Of a stretch of DNA of 13,684 nt, positions 11,333 to 13,684 are shown in pieces. A program made the translations under genes and the position numbers. The DNA lies in assembly GCA_934565775.1 (NCBI GenBank), contig CAKTIN010000047.1, forward strand, positions 1 to 13,684, read 5' to 3'. Position 1 is the first letter of the stretch. Every line of letters begins with the position of its first letter. This DNA comes from an uncultured Oscillospiraceae bacterium. GTDB lineage: Bacteria; Bacillota; Clostridia; Oscillospirales; Oscillospiraceae. The notes below the pieces were generated by a model. That model was not told the origin of the DNA. It did not search any database and was given only the letters and a program-made list of their open reading frames with translations.

Positions 11333-13684
11333 ATGGTAAAACTCATTCTTTCTCCCGACTGGCAGGCAAACCGCCGGGCGCTTTTCGACGATCTGCGCCG
11401 GGAGATTGGCCGTGGGCAGGGGGGAAATCTTCTGCTGGTGCCGGAGCAGATCTCCCATGATACCGAGCGGGCGCTGTGCGCCCTGGCGGGTGATTCCGCC
11501 AGCCGCTATGCGGAGGTGCTGTCCTTTAGCCGCCTGGCCAGCCGGGTCTTTGCCCTGTACGGAGGCGCGGCCCGGCAGACCATGGACCAGGGCGGCAGAC
11601 TGATCGCCATGGCGGCCGCCGTGGAGCAGCTTCGCCCCAGGCTGAAGGCCTATGCGGCGGCCAGCAGCCGCCCGGAGTTCCTGACTGCTCTGGTCACGGC
11701 CATTGACGAGTGCAAAAGCGGCTGCGTGACGCCGGAGACCCTCCTGGCGGCCGCCGGACAGACCGAGGGGGTGCTGGCGCAGAAGCTGGAGGAGCTTTCT
11801 TTGCTTCTGGAGTGCTATGACGGGGTTTGCGTCAATGGCCGCCTGGACCCCCGGGACCGGATGACCAAGCTGCTGGAGAGCCTGGAGGAGCAGGACTTTA
11901 CCCGGGAGCACCGGTTTTACATAGACGGATTCGGAGATTTTACCGGGCAGGAGCTGGCAATTTTAGAGCATTTTCTGGAAAATGCCCCCAGCGTTACCAT
12001 GACCCTGCCCTGCGGAGAGCCGGGAGACTCCCGGCAGGGCTGCGACCTGGCGGGGGATACGGCGAAGCGCCTGCTCCGCCTGGCGGAAAAGCACGGCGTG
12101 CCGGTCTCCATTGTGACGCCTCCCGGCTCCGATCATGGGCTGCGGCCCGTGTGCGAGCACCTGTTCCAGGGACCCTGCGCCCCGGTGGGGGAGGCGCTGC
12201 GGGTCTATCGCGGACCGGATCCCTGGTCGGAATGCCTCTATGCCGGGCAGCGGGTGAAGGCGCTGGTTGCCGCCGGGGCCCGCTACCGGGACATCTCCGT
12301 GGCCTATACGGACGGTAGCCGCTATGCCCCCCTGCTGGATCTGGTTTTTTCCCGCCTGGGGATTCCCTGCTATTTCTCCGGGACGGAGGATATTCTGCAC
12401 AAGTCCGTGATGCACATGGCGGTTTCCGCTCTGGATGCTGCGGTGGGGGGCCTGGAGCGGAAGGATGTGCTGCGGTATCTGAAGTCCGCCCTGTCGCCCC
12501 TGTCCCAGGAGGAGGCGGACCAGGTGGAGAATTATGCCATCCTCTGGGGCATCAGCGGAAACGGCTGGGCCTCTCCCTGGAGCCGCCACCCCGGCGGGAG
12601 GGGGCTGGAGCCGGATGCGGCGGCGCTTGCGGCATTGGAGCGGCTCAACGAGGCGCGGACCCGGGGCGTCCTGCCCCTGGTGCGCCTGCGGCAGGGGCTG
12701 CTGAAGGCGAAAAACATCCGGGAGGATCTGATCGCCCTGTCGGAATTCTTCGAGCAGATTCAGCTGGAGAGCCGGATGGAGGCCCTAGCCCAGGAGCTGG
12801 AGGCCCGGGGGGATCTTCGGGGCGCCCAGGAGCTGGGGCAGCTTTGGGAGATCCTGGCGGGCGCTATGGAGCAGATGGAGGAGCTGCTGGGAGACACCCG
12901 GCGGGACGGGGATTCCTTTGCCCGGCTGCTGCGGCTCCAGCTCAGCCAGTACGACGTGGGCACCATTCCGCCGGTGCTGGACCGGGTGACGGCGGGCGAG
13001 CTGTCCGCCATGCGCCGCAAGAAGGCGGAGCATCTGATCCTGCTGGGGGCGGAGGAGGGTAAGCTGCCCGGCTACGGCGCGGCCTCCGGGGTGCTGACAC
13101 AGACCGAGCGGGAGAAGCTTCTTGCCCTGGGCCTGGGGCTTACGGGGGACCAGAACTGGTCGCTGCAGCAGGATTTTGCGACCATTTTGGCGGTGTTTTC
13201 CTGCCCGACGCAGAGCCTGGATGTGACCTGCGGCGGGGAGCAGTGCGCCTATCTTTTCCGGCGGCTGTGCCGTATGGCCGGAGCGGAGGAGGACCGGGTG
13301 CAGTCGGCCCCCTGGGAGCCGGGCTTCGATCCCAGTGCGGCGGGGGCGGCCTATGCCTGCGCCGGTGCGGAGCCGGGGCAGGAGCTGCCCGGCTTTGAGG
13401 CGGCCCGCCGGGGGATCGCCTATGCGCCGGGCGCCCTGTCCCGGCGGACGGTGGAGGCGCTGTATGGCAAGGCCCTGCGCCTGTCCGCCTCCCAGGTGGA
13501 TCAGCTGGCGTCCTGTCGTCTGGCCTATTTTTTGAAGTACGGGCTCCATGCGGAGCCCCGGAAGGACAACGCCGTGGAGCCGACGGAGTTCGGGACCTTT
13601 GTCCATGAGGTGCTGGAAAAGACGGTCCGGGCGGTTATGGAACGGGGCGGCTTCCATGTTGTCCCCCAGGAGGAGACCTGGGCT
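11333..13684 (+). CDS. addB: AddB, ATP-dependent helicase/nuclease subunit B (first 784 residues; cut by window edge)
   Basis: AddB partners AddA in the AddAB complex, which resects double-strand breaks to Chi sites. ATG 11333 follows an AAGGAG site (11321-11326) 11 nt after spoIIR. Family features: LLLVPEQISHDTERAL, VLSFSRLASRV, RFYIDGFGDFTGQELAIL, ISVAYTDGSRYAPLLDLVFSRLGIPCYF, and AEHLILLGAEEGKLP. Near the window end, SQVDQLASCRLAYFLKYGL (Cys728) is the first ligand of the AddB iron-sulfur cluster and the start of the nuclease domain, then FGTFVHEVLE. The other cysteines and the nuclease active site lie beyond 13684. The N-terminus reads MVKLILSPDWQANRRALF, with no GxxxSGKS/T P-loop, so ATP binding by this subunit is probably lost. 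The open frame continues uninterrupted to the edge. addA would be expected next. Confidence 0.93.
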   Translation, partial: MVKLILSPDWQANRRALFDDLRREIGRGQGGNLLLVPEQISHDTERALCALAGDSASRYAEVLSFSRLASRVFALYGGAARQTMDQGGRLIAMAAAVEQLRPRLKAYAAASSRPEFLTALVTAIDECKSGCVTPETLLAAAGQTEGVLAQKLEELSLLLECYDGVCVNGRLDPRDRMTKLLESLEEQDFTREHRFYIDGFGDFTGQELAILEHFLENAPSVTMTLPCGEPGDSRQGCDLAGDTAKRLLRLAEKHGVPVSIVTPPGSDHGLRPVCEHLFQGPCAPVGEALRVYRGPDPWSECLYAGQRVKALVAAGARYRDISVAYTDGSRYAPLLDLVFSRLGIPCYFSGTEDILHKSVMHMAVSALDAAVGGLERKDVLRYLKSALSPLSQEEADQVENYAILWGISGNGWASPWSRHPGGRGLEPDAAALAALERLNEARTRGVLPLVRLRQGLLKAKNIREDLIALSEFFEQIQLESRMEALAQELEARGDLRGAQELGQLWEILAGAMEQMEELLGDTRRDGDSFARLLRLQLSQYDVGTIPPVLDRVTAGELSAMRRKKAEHLILLGAEEGKLPGYGAASGVLTQTEREKLLALGLGLTGDQNWSLQQDFATILAVFSCPTQSLDVTCGGEQCAYLFRRLCRMAGAEEDRVQSAPWEPGFDPSAAGAAYACAGAEPGQELPGFEAARRGIAYAPGALSRRTVEALYGKALRLSASQVDQLASCRLAYFLKYGLHAEPRKDNAVEPTEFGTFVHEVLEKTVRAVMERGGFHVVPQEETWA

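Noticed and set aside
12785..13657. 290-aa open frame on the minus strand
   Set aside because: Antisense to addB, with proline/arginine/glutamine-rich shadow composition.
1..13684. CRISPR arrays, tRNA or rRNA genes, insertion sequences, phage genes
   Set aside because: No regularly spaced repeats, no cloverleaf-type sequence, no transposase or integrase motif and no terminal repeats were seen on either strand.

Overview
The window comes from a GC-rich, spore-forming member of the Clostridia. The gene content and style fit Oscillospiraceae-type gut anaerobes (Oscillibacter, Flavonifractor and relatives), but the genus is my inference. The evidence is a spoIIR sporulation gene, an AddB-type (Gram-positive) recombination nuclease, an RNase J with a TTG start, two exported proteins each ending in three S-layer homology (SLH) domains, and strong purine-rich ribosome binding sites. 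Every protein-coding gene looks intact. The two genes at the window edges are cut only by the edge.

Layout. (1) 1-2306, minus strand: gdpP (membrane c-di-AMP phosphodiesterase) followed closely by rplI (ribosomal protein L9, cut by the left edge). (2) 2307-2743: a divergent regulatory region. It holds a near-consensus minus-strand promoter for gdpP, a plus-strand promoter for RNase J and a leader of about 255 nt, rich in potential base pairing, before rnj. (3) 2744-4440: rnj and a very strong intrinsic terminator. (4) 4450-9500: an apparent two-gene surface-protein unit. It starts with a promoter overlapped by a perfect 10+10 palindrome, followed by a second, extended -10 promoter. The genes are a 928-aa SLH protein with a probable clan-CD (caspase-like) cysteine peptidase head and a 642-aa GLUG-type SLH protein, ended by a terminator at 9471-9500. 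(5) 9500-9703, minus strand: a small two-helix DUF378 membrane protein that shares the terminator. (6) 9704-13684, plus strand: ispE (MEP isoprenoid pathway), spoIIR and addB (cut by the right edge). spoIIR and addB are tightly coupled, and a good sigma-F-type promoter lies just before spoIIR.

How the parts relate. Most genes are core housekeeping: second-messenger turnover, translation, RNA decay, isoprenoids, DNA repair and sporulation signalling. The accessory part is the SLH pair, probably co-transcribed and attached to cell-wall polymer. One member is a likely protease and the other a likely adhesin or scaffold. The most interesting non-coding signals are the long rnj leader, the palindrome-covered promoter upstream of the SLH pair, and the sigma-F-like promoter overlapped by a 10-bp inverted repeat before spoIIR. 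I saw no tRNA, rRNA, CRISPR array, insertion sequence or phage gene.
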